Numbered from the stretch's first letter, positions 27,712 to 36,670 are shown. The stretch: DNA of 57,311 nt from CAIWXH01 sp964555675 (GCA_964555675.1 CAZKTU010000011.1:1-57311), one strand, 5' to 3'. Numbers and translations: made by a program. The notes: a model not told the origin generated them from the sequence alone.

Positions 27712-27748
27712 ATGCTGCGCGCATAAGCTCTGCTTATGCGCGCAGTAT
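27712..27748 (+). terminator. Perfect 14-bp hairpin
   Basis: CTGCGCGCATAAGC (27715-27728), loop TCT, complementary arm 27732-27745, with some further pairing outward. No T run, so either a weak terminator or an RNA-stabilising hairpin. Its 3' arm runs into the extended -10 TGC-TATCAT (27748-27756) upstream of the prenyltransferase gene. Confidence 0.55.
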
Positions 27749-27810
27749 GCTATCATGATCGGCACGCGGGTTGCTTGAACCGGGGCGTAATCGATCTGGA
27801 AGGGGGGATC

Positions 27811-28713
27811 ATGCGCGCCCTGAGCACTCTGGTCGGCTTCGCCCGGCCCCATACGGTGGTGGCGACGACGGTGCAGGTGGTCACCATCCTGCTGATCGTG
27901 GCCGAGCGGGGGGCCTTCACGCCCGAGGCTCTGAGCCTAGCCGCCCTGACTCTGGGGGCCTGCCTGGCCCTGAACCTCTATGTAGTCGGCCTCAACCAGC
28001 TCACCGACGTGCCGATCGACCAGATCAATAAGCCCTGGCTACCCGTCGCCTCGGGCGCCCTGAGCCCCCGCGACGGGCGTCTGCTGGTGGCAGGGGCCGC
28101 CGCCCTGGCCCTGGCCCTGGCCGCCCTGGGCGGCCCCTTCCTGTTGCTCACGGTCGTCGCGATCATGCTGATCGGCACGGCCTACTCGCTGCCGCCGACG
28201 CGTCTCAAGCGCTTCCCGGTCGCCGCCGCCCTGAGCATCGCCGCCGCCCGCGGCGTGATCGCCAATGTGGGCCTGGGCCTGCACTATAGCCAGCGCCTGG
28301 GCGGCGAGCTGCCGGCCCTGACCCTGGCCGTCCTCGGGGTCTTCTTCTTCGGCTTCGGCCTGGTGATCGCGATCTACAAGGATCTGCCCGACGACGCGGG
28401 CGACCGCCTGCACCGCATCGAAACCTTCACCACGCGTTTGGGTCCGCGCCGCGCCCTCGGCCTGGGGCGAACCGTGCTGACCCTCTGCTACGCCCTGCCG
28501 ATCGGGCTGGCTCTGGCCGGGCTGCCGCGGGGCGACGCGCTCTTCCTGCTGGTGAGCCACGCGCTGATCGTGGCCGCCTTCTGGGTGGCCTGCAGCCGGG
28601 TTGACCTGGGGCAGCAGCGCTCGATCAGCGCCTTCTATATGTTCCTCTGGACGCTGTTCTACGCCGAGTTTGGCGTGCTGAGCATCTACGCCCTGAGCGG
28701 GGGCGTGGCGTGA
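27811..28713 (+). CDS. UbiA prenyltransferase, homogentisate phytyltransferase-like
   Basis: A 300-residue integral membrane prenyltransferase with about eight or nine helices. The first Asp-rich motif is NQLTDVPIDQINKPWLP (about residues 58-74) and the second YKDLPDDAGD (about 188-197); both bind Mg and the prenyl diphosphate. The INKPWLPVASG version is typical of homogentisate phytyl/solanesyl transferases and bacteriochlorophyll-related enzymes. It probably attaches an isoprenoid tail to an aromatic acceptor at the membrane. ATG 27811 has AAGGGGGG 7 nt upstream. Its stop overlaps the GTG start of a second UbiA gene (GTGA), so the two are translationally coupled. Confidence 0.85.
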   Translation: MRALSTLVGFARPHTVVATTVQVVTILLIVAERGAFTPEALSLAALTLGACLALNLYVVGLNQLTDVPIDQINKPWLPVASGALSPRDGRLLVAGAAALALALAALGGPFLLLTVVAIMLIGTAYSLPPTRLKRFPVAAALSIAAARGVIANVGLGLHYSQRLGGELPALTLAVLGVFFFGFGLVIAIYKDLPDDAGDRLHRIETFTTRLGPRRALGLGRTVLTLCYALPIGLALAGLPRGDALFLLVSHALIVAAFWVACSRVDLGQQRSISAFYMFLWTLFYAEFGVLSIYALSGGVA

Positions 28714-29639
28714 CCGCCGGGGGCCTGCTCGCGCGGGCGGCCGACTTCGCGGCCCTGGGGCGCCCCCTGCACCTGGGCGGGCCGGCGATCTTCTACGGGC
28801 TGGGCGTGGCCGCGGCGAGCTACGCTGGCGCGCCCGTCAGCTGGGGCGTGGCCGCGGCGGGTCTGCTGACCGTCGCGGCGGCCCAGCTGATGAACCACTA
28901 CAGCAACGACTACTTTGACCTCGAGGCCGATCTGGCCAACGCCACGCCGACGCGCTGGTCGGGCGGCAGCAGGGTGCTGGCCGACGGCCGGCTGCCCCCG
29001 CGCGCGGCCCTCTGGGCCGCCATCGGCTTCGGCTGTCTGGCCCTCGGGCTGGCCGCGGCCACTGCGGCCGCCGCGCGGGCCCCCTGGCCGAGCCTGCTGC
29101 TGCTGCTCTTGGCGATCGGGCTGGCCTGGCTCTACAGCGGGCCGCCCCTCTACCTGCACCGGCGCGGCCTGGGCGAGGTGAGCGGGGCCCTGATCGTGCC
29201 CGGGCTAAGCGTCGCCGTGGGCTACCTGCTGCAGGCCGGCGAGCTAGGGTTGCTCGCCCTACTGGCCGCGACGCCCCTGTGCCTGCTGCAGTTCGCCATG
29301 CTGGTGGCGGTGAATGTGCCCGACGCGGCGAGCGACCGGGCTGTGGGGAAGCTGACCCTCGTGGTGCTGCTGGGGGTGCGCCGCGCCGCCGGGCTGTTCG
29401 TCGCGGCGGTGGGCCTGGCCTATGGCGCGCTGCCGCTGCTGGGGCTGGCGGGGCTGCCCTGGGCGGTGGCCCTGGCGCCCCTGGGGGCGGCGCCGATCGG
29501 GCTCTGGCTGGTGGCCGTGGTGGCCGGCGGGGCCTGGGATGCGCCGGCGAGCTGGGAGCGCATCGCCTTCTGGAGCATCGGGCAGCTCGTGGCGAGCGCG
29601 GGGCTGATGCTGGGGGCGTTTGCCCTGCTGAATCAGTAG
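28710..29639 (+). CDS. UbiA prenyltransferase, MenA-like
   Basis: A 309-residue membrane prenyltransferase. The motif MNHYSNDYFDLEADLAN and the following SGGSRVLADG are characteristic of 1,4-dihydroxy-2-naphthoate octaprenyltransferase (MenA) and relatives; the second Asp motif is VNVPDAASDRAVGK. MenA makes demethylmenaquinone, and menaquinone is the usual quinone of this phylum. The gene starts with GTG at 28710 inside the previous gene (4-nt GTGA overlap). No other menaquinone gene is visible in the window, so a different aromatic acceptor remains possible. Confidence 0.82.
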   Translation: MTAGGLLARAADFAALGRPLHLGGPAIFYGLGVAAASYAGAPVSWGVAAAGLLTVAAAQLMNHYSNDYFDLEADLANATPTRWSGGSRVLADGRLPPRAALWAAIGFGCLALGLAAATAAAARAPWPSLLLLLLAIGLAWLYSGPPLYLHRRGLGEVSGALIVPGLSVAVGYLLQAGELGLLALLAATPLCLLQFAMLVAVNVPDAASDRAVGKLTLVVLLGVRRAAGLFVAAVGLAYGALPLLGLAGLPWAVALAPLGAAPIGLWLVAVVAGGAWDAPASWERIAFWSIGQLVASAGLMLGAFALLNQ

Positions 29640-29662
29640 GGGCGTGGCATTTGCCACGCCCC
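29639..29662. terminator. Hairpin between convergent genes
   Basis: GGGGCGTGGCA (29639-29649) pairs with TGCCACGCCCC (29652-29662) around a 2-nt centre. It begins on the last base of the prenyltransferase stop codon and lies before the convergent acpP stop. Confidence 0.65.
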
Positions 29663-29685
29663 CTGGGCTGTGTACAGGTCGGGTC

Positions 29686-29943
29686 CTAATCTTCTTTGGT
29701 GGGGTGGTCGTCGAGATACTTGAGGGCGTCCTTGACCGACTCGATCTTCTCGGCGTCCTCGTCGCTGATCTCGATCCCGAACTCCTCCTCGATCGACATA
29801 ATCAGTTCGACCAGATCGAGCGAGTCGGCGTTCAGGTCCTTCGAGAAATGAGCGCCCGGGACAATCAGGCTCTCATCGACGCCGAGCTGCTCGGCAATAA
29901 TCTTCTTAAGACGCTCCTCAACCTCAGGCGAAGCCATGGGCAT
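29686..29943 (-). CDS. acpP: Acyl carrier protein
   Basis: An 85-residue acidic four-helix carrier. The phosphopantetheine Ser is in DLNADSLDLVELIM, matching the universal DSL motif. It carries acyl intermediates of fatty acid synthesis. The start ATG 29943 has AAGGGA upstream; an alternative ATG two codons later is possible. It ends the minus-strand operon that includes nusB, accC and fabG, which fits its role. Confidence 0.96.
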   Translation of the reverse strand: MPMASPEVEERLKKIIAEQLGVDESLIVPGAHFSKDLNADSLDLVELIMSIEEEFGIEISDEDAEKIESVKDALKYLDDHPTKED

Positions 29944-29981
29944 TGTTCCCTTTCGTGCAGTGCGATGCGCTACCGACAGAC

Positions 29982-30413
29982 TTACAGGTCATCGTGGCCA
30001 GGGCGATAGCGGCTCACGACGGTACCGAGGACCCCATTGACGAAGCGGCTGGAGTTATCGCTGCCGAACTGCTTGGCGAGCTCGACGGCCTCGTTGATCA
30101 CCGCCTTGACGGGGGTTTTCTCGAGGTCGTCGATCAGCAGTTCGAACAGGGCGATGCGCAGGATGGCCTTATCGACGCCCGGCATCTGGGTGATCGGCCA
30201 GTTGGGCGCAGCCTCCTCGATGATGCGGTCGAGGTAGCTGCGATGCTCCCAGACGCCGAACACCAGGCGATGCATGAAGCGCTCGCCGTCTGAGGCCAGC
30301 TGCTCATCCTCGCGACGCCGTTCGTAGACCACGTCGATCGGGTGGTCGGTTGCGTCGACCTCAAAGAGGATCTGCAGCGTCGCGATGCGCACTCGGTGAC
30401 GCAGACTACCCAC
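29982..30413 (-). CDS. nusB: Transcription antitermination factor NusB
   Basis: A 143-residue helical protein with the NusB signature: HRVRIATLQILFEVDATDHP at the N-terminus, then RFMHRLVFGVWEHRSYLDRII, MPGVDKAILRIALFELL and VKAVINEAVELAKQFGSDNSSRFVNGVLG. NusB binds boxA RNA with NusE during rRNA transcription. GTG 30413 was chosen because GGGAGG lies 6 nt upstream; the longer in-frame extension is Pro/Arg/Ala-rich and not part of the fold. It follows accC after 188 nt in which I see no other gene. Confidence 0.93.
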   Translation of the reverse strand: MGSLRHRVRIATLQILFEVDATDHPIDVVYERRREDEQLASDGERFMHRLVFGVWEHRSYLDRIIEEAAPNWPITQMPGVDKAILRIALFELLIDDLEKTPVKAVINEAVELAKQFGSDNSSRFVNGVLGTVVSRYRPGHDDL

Positions 30414-30601
30414 GCGGAACCTCCCTGGCTCTGGACTGGCGCGTCGCTGTGGCGTGCGCCGACCGGCGGGACCAGCTGCGCCCGCGTGTGCCGGTGCCAA
30501 TTGTTAAACAGCGCTTCAACGAAGAACTTATCGTCCTGATAGAACGGCTGACGAGGCGTCGGCGGGCGTCACCTCATCCTTGCAAGGGCTACGCCAGGGC
30601 C

Positions 30602-31975
30602 TCAGACCGGGGTGGCGGCTCGCTCATCCTTCCAGCGCCGCAGAAGCTCGGCGACGTAGCCGGTGTGGTGGCGCGCGGCCCGAAACTCCGGGTCGTCGAT
30701 CAGGGCGAGCTGGAAGGGGATCGTCGTCTTGATCCCGGTGATGATGCACTCGTGCAGGGCGCGCCGCATGCGGTTCAGCGCATCGTCGCGCGTCTCGCCG
30801 AACGTGATAATCTTGGCCAGCAGCGAGTCGTAGTTCTGCGGCGGCGTATACCCCGCGTACAGATGAGAGTCGACCCGGACCCCAGGCCCACCCGGCGGAA
30901 GGTAGAACTCGACCTCGCCGCCCGAGGGGAGGAAGTCGCGCTCGGGATCCTCCGCGTTGATCCGACACTCGACCGCATGCCGCGCTATTCTAATATCTTT
31001 CTGCTGGAGCGTCAAGCGCTCGCCCGCGGCGATCAGCAGCTGCCAGCGCACCAGATCGACCCCGGTCACCTGCTCGGTCACCGGGTGCTCGACCTGGATG
31101 CGCGTATTCATCTCGATGAAGTAGTAGTTGCCCTCCTGGTCCATGAGGAACTCGAGGGTGCCGGCATTGACATAACCAATAGAAGTGATGCCCGAGAGGG
31201 CATCGCGGCCCATACGCTCGCGCACCTCGGGGCTGACGATCGGCGAGGGGGCCTCTTCGAGGATCTTCTGATGGCGGCGCTGGGCCGAGCAGTCGCGCTC
31301 GCCGAGGTAGATCGCATTGCCGTAGTTGTCGGCCAGGACCTGAATCTCGACGTGGCGCACCTTGATCAGATACTTCTCGAGGAGCAGGTCGCCGCGCCCG
31401 AAGGCGCCCTCGGCCTCGGCCCGCGCGGTGGGGAAGGCCCGCACCAGGTCGTTTTCGTCGTAGGCGACGCGCATGCCGCGCCCGCCGCCGCCCGCCGAGG
31501 GCTTGAGCAGCACCGGGTAGCCAATCTGCCGCGCGATCTCGACCGCCTCTTCGACATTCTTCAGCTCGCCCTCTGAGCCGGGGACCGTAGGCACGCCGGC
31601 GGCGCGCATGGTCTGACGCCCGATCACCTTATCGCCCATCAGGCGCATGGTCTCGGCCGTCGGGCCGATGAACTGCAGTTTGCAGTCGGCGCAGATCTCG
31701 GCAAAATAGGGGTTCTCGGAGAGGAAGCCATAGCCGGGGTGGATGCTGTCGCACCCGGTGATCAGCGCCGCGCTGATCAGGGCCGGCGGGTTGAGGTACG
31801 AGCGCGCCGGCGGGGGTGGCCCGATACAGACGGCCTCGTCGGCGAGGCGCACGGCCAGCGAGTCGCGGTCGGCCTCGCTGAAGGCGACCACGCTCTTGAT
31901 CCCGAGATCCTGGCAGGCCCGCACGATCCGGACGGCGATCTCGCCCCTGTTCGCGACGAGGACTTTGTTCAGCAT
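30602..31975 (-). CDS. accC: Biotin carboxylase subunit of acetyl-CoA carboxylase
   Basis: A 457-residue ATP-grasp enzyme that carboxylates biotin on BCCP for malonyl-CoA synthesis. The start MLNKVLVANRGEIAVRIVRA, the glycine-rich ATP loop (SAGGGGRGMRV), the biotin-site QRRHQKILEEAPSP and the active-site EMNTRIQVEHPVTE are all conserved. Length matches the family (about 450). It lies 43 nt behind fabG in a fatty acid synthesis operon. The BCCP gene (accB) is not in the window. Confidence 0.96.
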   Translation of the reverse strand: MLNKVLVANRGEIAVRIVRACQDLGIKSVVAFSEADRDSLAVRLADEAVCIGPPPPARSYLNPPALISAALITGCDSIHPGYGFLSENPYFAEICADCKLQFIGPTAETMRLMGDKVIGRQTMRAAGVPTVPGSEGELKNVEEAVEIARQIGYPVLLKPSAGGGGRGMRVAYDENDLVRAFPTARAEAEGAFGRGDLLLEKYLIKVRHVEIQVLADNYGNAIYLGERDCSAQRRHQKILEEAPSPIVSPEVRERMGRDALSGITSIGYVNAGTLEFLMDQEGNYYFIEMNTRIQVEHPVTEQVTGVDLVRWQLLIAAGERLTLQQKDIRIARHAVECRINAEDPERDFLPSGGEVEFYLPPGGPGVRVDSHLYAGYTPPQNYDSLLAKIITFGETRDDALNRMRRALHECIITGIKTTIPFQLALIDDPEFRAARHHTGYVAELLRRWKDERAATPV

Positions 31976-32018
31976 TGGATCGCCCCGCGTGGGCGCGGCC
32001 CGGGGCCACGCCCGCTAG

Positions 32019-32771
32019 TTATTGCATCACCATGCCGCCATCGACGGTGAAGGTCTGCCCGGTGATATAGGCCGCCGCATCTGAGGCGAGGAAAGTCACC
32101 AGCTTCGCGACCTCTTCGGCCTGCCCGAAGCGCCCGAGGGGGATGCTCTCGAGGATGGCCTTGCGGGTCTCTTCGCCGAGCACCCCGGTCATCTCGGTCT
32201 CGATGAAGCCGGGGGCGATGGCATTGACCGTGACGTTGCGGGCGGCGATCTCGCGCGCCGTCGCCCTGGTGAAGCCCAGGATGCCGGCCTTGGCCGCGGC
32301 GTAGTTGGCCTGGCCCGCGTTGCCGATCAGCCCGATCACCGAGGCGATGTTGATGATTCGCCCGGCCCGCTGCTTGCTCATCTGGCGCAGCACGGCCCTG
32401 GTGCAGAGGAAGACCCCGCGCAGGTTGGTGGCGATCACCTGGTCGAAGTCCTCGTCCTTCATGCGCATGAGCAGCGTGTCGCGGGTGATCCCGGCGTTGT
32501 TGACCAGGATGTCGAGACGCCCGTGGGCGGCGATGGTCGCCTTGACCATGGCCTCGACCGATTCGCCCTCGCTCACATCGCCCTGCACGGCCGTCGCCGC
32601 GCCACCGGCGGCCGTGATCGCCGCCACCGTCTCTTCGGCCGTGGCGCTATTGCCGCGGTAGTTGACCGTCACGGCGGCCCCGGACGCGGCCAGTTCGAGG
32701 GCGATCGCCCGCCCGATCCCGCGTCCGCCGCCGGTCACCAGGGCTACACGGCCCGTCAAGTCCAGTTTCAT
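32019..32771 (-). CDS. fabG: 3-oxoacyl-ACP reductase
   Basis: A 250-residue short-chain dehydrogenase. The NADPH motif is TGGGRGIGRAIA, NNAG follows, and the catalytic Ser (IASVIGLIGNAGQ), Tyr and Lys (YAAAKAG) are in place. PGFIETEMT and the C-terminal ITGQTFTVDGGM are typical of FabG. It reduces beta-ketoacyl-ACP in fatty acid elongation. ATG 32771 has GGAAG upstream. The gene is 17 nt behind the membrane Mrr-like gene and 43 nt ahead of accC. Confidence 0.95.
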   Translation of the reverse strand: MKLDLTGRVALVTGGGRGIGRAIALELAASGAAVTVNYRGNSATAEETVAAITAAGGAATAVQGDVSEGESVEAMVKATIAAHGRLDILVNNAGITRDTLLMRMKDEDFDQVIATNLRGVFLCTRAVLRQMSKQRAGRIINIASVIGLIGNAGQANYAAAKAGILGFTRATAREIAARNVTVNAIAPGFIETEMTGVLGEETRKAILESIPLGRFGQAEEVAKLVTFLASDAAAYITGQTFTVDGGMVMQ

Positions 32772-32788
32772 CACTTGCTTCCGCTCAC

Positions 32789-33721
32789 TCAGGCCTCGGC
32801 GATATCGAACAGGGTCTGCCCGTCGATCAGCAGCACATTCTTCCGGTCCTTCCCCGCCTTGAGCGCGTCGGGGGTGAACTCGGTGGAGGCCAGCACCAGG
32901 CCCTTGGGGATGCTGCGGCGCTTCATATCCTGGACCAGGCTCTGCAGCGTCCCCGGGCTCACCTTGTCGGCGACGGTCAGGCGCAGCAAGTAGATCTCGC
33001 CCCCGTAGCTCAGCTCGAGGTCGAGGTGCTTATCCTTGTCGATGAAGCGATAGTCCTTGAACTCAAAACCCTTCTTGCGGTACAGGTTGAGCACGTACGA
33101 GCCGAACTGCGGCAGCGAGAGGCCCTGCAGATCCCCGACGGTGCGCACCACGCCCGGCTTCTCGAGGCGGCCGCCGCGCTCGGCGACCTCTTTCTGCAGC
33201 TGCTGGTTGCGCTGCTCGGAGCGGCCGGCCATCACCGTGCCGAAGGCCGGGAAGGGGATGAGCGCGAAGACCGAGAAGGTGGTATAGAAGAAGAGCAGGT
33301 CGCCCAGACCTGTGGCCGTCGTCGTGCCGTCGGGGGTGAGCTGCAGCGAGGGCAGCGGCACGATCCCGGCCTGCCCGAGCAGCCCGTAGATCACGACCGC
33401 GATCAGGCCGAAGATGAAGCCGGCGAAGCCCAGCACGAGGCCGTGGGCCAGCCAGTCGCCCTTGACCCGCCGGCCCAGGTAGAGCCCCGCCATCACCGGC
33501 ACGATGCCGGCGAGGATCTGCAGCACACTGCTGCCCAGAAAGAGGCCGCACCAGGCCAGGGCCATGACCAGGGCCACCAGCAGGGTCTCGCCCCAGCGGA
33601 TATTGGCGAGCGAATCGCGAATGCGCTGCCCGAGGGGGACCTTCGGCGTGGTGGGCTTCTTCTCCGGCGCCGCCTCGGCAGCGCCCTTCTCGCGCTGCTC
33701 GGGCGTGGTGTCAACGCTCAT
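32789..33721 (-). CDS. Membrane protein with C-terminal Mrr-like nuclease fold
   Basis: A 310-residue protein. After a charged 35-residue start there are four hydrophobic helices (about 45-62, 66-84, 92-117, 141-162). The cytoplasmic C-terminal part (about 205-310) has the layout of the Mrr-type restriction endonuclease fold: LSLPQFGSYVLNLYRKKGFE, then HLDLELSYGGEIYLLRLT, then IPKGLVLASTEFTPDALKA and NVLLIDGQTLFDI. In active members the third strand carries QxK; here the aligned residues are R-L-T, so the catalytic Lys is missing. It may bind DNA or nucleotides rather than cut. The gene starts 1 nt after the nrdR stop and is followed by fabG. Confidence 0.7.
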   Translation of the reverse strand: MSVDTTPEQREKGAAEAAPEKKPTTPKVPLGQRIRDSLANIRWGETLLVALVMALAWCGLFLGSSVLQILAGIVPVMAGLYLGRRVKGDWLAHGLVLGFAGFIFGLIAVVIYGLLGQAGIVPLPSLQLTPDGTTTATGLGDLLFFYTTFSVFALIPFPAFGTVMAGRSEQRNQQLQKEVAERGGRLEKPGVVRTVGDLQGLSLPQFGSYVLNLYRKKGFEFKDYRFIDKDKHLDLELSYGGEIYLLRLTVADKVSPGTLQSLVQDMKRRSIPKGLVLASTEFTPDALKAGKDRKNVLLIDGQTLFDIAEA

Positions 33722-33722
33722 G

Positions 33723-34178
33723 CTATGAGTTCTCCAGCAGCTCGTCCACGGCCTCGCGCAGCTTGCCGATGTCGGCGAACGAGCGGTAGACCGAGGCGAA
33801 GCGAATGTAGGCCACGTCGTCGAGCTCGCGCAGGCGGCGCATCACCTCGTCGCCGATCGCCTTGCTGCTGATCTCCTGGTCGTCAATGGCCATGATCGCG
33901 CTCTCGACGTCGTTGACCAGCTGCTCGATCTGCTGGGCCGAGATGGGCCGGCGGTAGCAGGCGGTGCGCACGCCGCGCATGATCTTCTCGCGCTCGTACG
34001 GCTCGCGCTCGCCATCCTTCTTGACCACCGTCAGACTCACCGACTCGATCCGCTCGTAGGTGGTGAAGCGCCGGCCGCAGGCCCGGCACTTACGCCGGCG
34101 GCGCACCATCTCGCCGTCGTTGAGCTTACGCGTATCGAGCACATCGGTGTCGCTGTGCTGGCAGAAGGGGCAGCGCAT
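33723..34178 (-). CDS. nrdR: Ribonucleotide reductase repressor NrdR
   Basis: A 151-residue repressor. The N-terminal zinc ribbon is MRCPFCQHSDTDVLDTR with CRACGRRFTTYER, followed by an ATP-cone domain (VVKKDGEREPYEREKIMRGV) that senses dATP/ATP. It represses ribonucleotide reductase genes by binding NrdR boxes. It heads the operon with the membrane protein, fabG, accC, nusB and acpP. No nrd gene or NrdR box pair was seen here. Confidence 0.97.
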   Translation of the reverse strand: MRCPFCQHSDTDVLDTRKLNDGEMVRRRRKCRACGRRFTTYERIESVSLTVVKKDGEREPYEREKIMRGVRTACYRRPISAQQIEQLVNDVESAIMAIDDQEISSKAIGDEVMRRLRELDDVAYIRFASVYRSFADIGKLREAVDELLENS

Positions 34179-34207
34179 AGGGTTTCCAGGTGTTCGCCTT
34201 CCGGCGC

Positions 34208-34216
34208 ATTATAGCA
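34208..34216 (-). promoter_or_regulatory. Extended -10 promoter of nrdR operon
   Basis: On the minus strand TGC-TATAAT with TATAAT at 34208-34213, about 30 nt before ATG 34178. No good -35 at 17 nt, as expected of extended -10 promoters. Confidence 0.6.
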
Positions 34217-34237
34217 TAGGCGCTGCCCGCCCTCGCA

Positions 34238-36670
34238 CTAGGGCGCGAGCGTCAGAGCGCCCGCCGCCCCCTCGTCGACCGCCGCCCCGCTGAAGCGCAT
34301 CGGCAGATACTCGACCCGCTGCCAGGGTGCGATCAGATTGGCGTAGCCCGCACTGACCGGGTTGCCCGACTGCCCCGTGGTCTGCATGAAGCGCGACCCG
34401 TCGAGGTCGGCCAGGTCGATGATCTGGCGGTACGAGGGCAGGTGGTACTGGTAGTAGAGCTCGTCGCGGTCCGGCGGGGCGACGTTCACCGTGAAGTCGT
34501 CGCCGCCATTGGCGATGCTGCGGCTGAAGAGCGGCTGCAGGGCCGCGACTTCGTCGAAGGGGTTATGTGGGAAGCGCGCGATGTGGGCCCGGTCCCAGCG
34601 CCAGCCGCCCACCTCGGGCGAACCCTGGGCCTCGGCCATGCTCGCCAGCCCGTCGGCCAGGGCTCGCCCCAGGGCCGCGTCGCACCCCTCGGGCGCGGGC
34701 GTGTTCACGTCGTCGCACCAGGCCGCGGCCTCGCCGCCGAGGACGCGCTGCAGCACGATGGCGTGGAAGTCGGTCTTGGCGTAGTAGTCGTCAGCGTAGA
34801 TCGCGCGCAGCTCGTCGCCGAAGACCGCCTCGGCCAGGGCGTTGTAGTAGCCCTGATAGACCGCGGCTGCGGCGCTCTCGCCCGTCATGGCCCCGTCCCA
34901 GCCGCGCAGCAGCTCGAGGGCCGCCCGCTCCGCTTCGTTCGCGCCCTCGATCGCCGTGAGGTAGGGCAGCAGCGCCCGGGCCTGCAGCGAGACGATATCG
35001 CCCTGTAGGGCCGCCATGCTCGCGACCGTCAGCTCGCTCTGAGCTTCGATCTGTTCGACGATGCGCTGGGCGCGGTAGGGCGCGGCGAAGCTGCTCGAGA
35101 TCAGGTAGGGGTAGCTCCCTGGCGCGACCTGGTTGTTGGCCGTAGCGATGTAGCCCCGCTCGGGGTTGAAGTCGTGGGGCAGCTCGGCGAAGGGCACGTA
35201 GCCCTGCCAGTCGTGCAACCCGCTCCAGCCCTCTACCGGGGCGGTGCCGTCGCCCCGCCCGCGCACCGGCAGGGCGCCCGGGGCGTAGTAGCCGATATTG
35301 CCGTCCACGTCGGCGTAGACGAAGTTCTGCATCGGGGCGTGGTAGTGGCGCAGGGCCGCCCTGAACTCGTCCCACCCCTGGGCGCGGTTGATGTCGAGGA
35401 AGGCCTCGAGGGTGCGGTCCTGCGGATCGAGGGCCGTCCAGCGGAAGGCCAGGGGCCGCCCGTCCCCCTCGGTCACGTCCGAGATCAGCGGGCCGTGGCG
35501 GGTGACGCGCACGAAGAGCGGCACGTCCTCCTCGCCCTTGACCTTGATCACCTCGGGGATGACCGTCACCGGCTCCCAGCGGCCCTGATACATGACCTCG
35601 TTGCGCTCGTTCAGCCGCTCGACGAAGAGGTCCTGGACGTCGGGCCCGGTGTTGGTGACGCCCCAGGCGATGCGCGCGTTATGCCCGATCACGATGCCGG
35701 GCAGCCCGGGCAGGGTGGCCCCGATCGCGTCGATCGCCCCGCCGCTCACGTGGGCCAGGTACCAGATCGAGGGGATGCGCGAGCCCAGGTGGGGGTCGTT
35801 CGCCAGTAGCGGTTTGCCCGAGGCGGTGCGGCTGCCGGCGATCACCCAGTTGTTGCTGCCCACGTGGTCGCCGCCCAGCCCCAGCTCCTCCAGGGCCCTG
35901 CCCAGGGCCAGCAGCTCGCCGGCCGCGTCTAGCTCGGCGCCGGCCAGGGGGCCCGCCTGTTGCGCCGCCGTGGCGCTGCCGGCGCCCGCCACGCTCATCC
36001 CCCCATCGGGCAGGATCAGCGGGTCGTCGCTGGCGCTGGCGGGCATGAGCTGGGCGGCCGCCTCGGGGCCGACCTGGGCCGCCAGACGCTCGCGCAACAG
36101 CTCCTCGCTCCAGTTCCCGCCCAGGTCCCAGGCCATCATCTTGGCCCAGGCCAGCGAGTCTTCGGGGCGCCAGGGCTCGGGGGTGACGCCCAGGATGGTG
36201 AACTCGATCGGCAGCCGGCCGGCGCTCGCCGCGATCGAGGCGTTGACCCCGGCCGCGTAGGCCTCGAGCAGCGCGCGGGGATCGGGGGCCAGGGCCGCGT
36301 AGGCGCTCTGGGCGGCGCGGTACACTCCCAGGGTGCGCAGGAACTTGTCGGTGGCCAGGGTCGAGGGGCCGAACAGCTCCGAGAGGCGGGCCTGGCCGAT
36401 GCGGCGCTGGAACTCCATCTGCCACAGCCGGTCCTGGGCGTGGACGTAGCCGAGGGCGAAGAGGGCGTCGGCCTCGCTGGCGGCCCGGATATGGGGCACG
36501 CCGTCGCGGTCGCGCACGATCTGTACGGGCGCGGCGAGCCCGGAGGCGCGCAGCTCGCCCGTGGTCTGGGGCAGCGAGCGGCGCAGCCAGAGGTAGCCGC
36601 CGCCCCCTGCGGCGAGCAGCACGACGACGAGCACGACGACGATCAGGCCGAGGATTTTGAGCAACCGCAT
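34238..36670 (-). CDS. Penicillin acylase-family Ntn hydrolase
   Basis: An 810-residue precursor of the penicillin/acyl-homoserine-lactone acylase family. An N-terminal hydrophobic helix (ILGLIVVVLVVVLLAAGG) serves as signal anchor. The alpha part carries VRDRDGVPHIRA and ALGYVHAQDRLWQME. Autocleavage is expected between Gly271 and Ser272 (HVGSNNWVIAGSRT), which makes Ser272 the N-terminal nucleophile of the beta chain; the following GKPLLANDPHLG is also conserved. Length fits (about 780-820). The enzymes hydrolyse amide bonds of beta-lactams, AHLs or other acyl-amides outside the cytoplasmic membrane. It lies 75 nt behind the ppx/gppA gene on the same strand. Confidence 0.92.
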   Translation of the reverse strand: MRLLKILGLIVVVLVVVLLAAGGGGYLWLRRSLPQTTGELRASGLAAPVQIVRDRDGVPHIRAASEADALFALGYVHAQDRLWQMEFQRRIGQARLSELFGPSTLATDKFLRTLGVYRAAQSAYAALAPDPRALLEAYAAGVNASIAASAGRLPIEFTILGVTPEPWRPEDSLAWAKMMAWDLGGNWSEELLRERLAAQVGPEAAAQLMPASASDDPLILPDGGMSVAGAGSATAAQQAGPLAGAELDAAGELLALGRALEELGLGGDHVGSNNWVIAGSRTASGKPLLANDPHLGSRIPSIWYLAHVSGGAIDAIGATLPGLPGIVIGHNARIAWGVTNTGPDVQDLFVERLNERNEVMYQGRWEPVTVIPEVIKVKGEEDVPLFVRVTRHGPLISDVTEGDGRPLAFRWTALDPQDRTLEAFLDINRAQGWDEFRAALRHYHAPMQNFVYADVDGNIGYYAPGALPVRGRGDGTAPVEGWSGLHDWQGYVPFAELPHDFNPERGYIATANNQVAPGSYPYLISSSFAAPYRAQRIVEQIEAQSELTVASMAALQGDIVSLQARALLPYLTAIEGANEAERAALELLRGWDGAMTGESAAAAVYQGYYNALAEAVFGDELRAIYADDYYAKTDFHAIVLQRVLGGEAAAWCDDVNTPAPEGCDAALGRALADGLASMAEAQGSPEVGGWRWDRAHIARFPHNPFDEVAALQPLFSRSIANGGDDFTVNVAPPDRDELYYQYHLPSYRQIIDLADLDGSRFMQTTGQSGNPVSAGYANLIAPWQRVEYLPMRFSGAAVDEGAAGALTLAP

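Noticed and set aside
30350..31576. 408-codon open frame antisense to nusB and accC
   Set aside because: Overlaps two conserved housekeeping genes.
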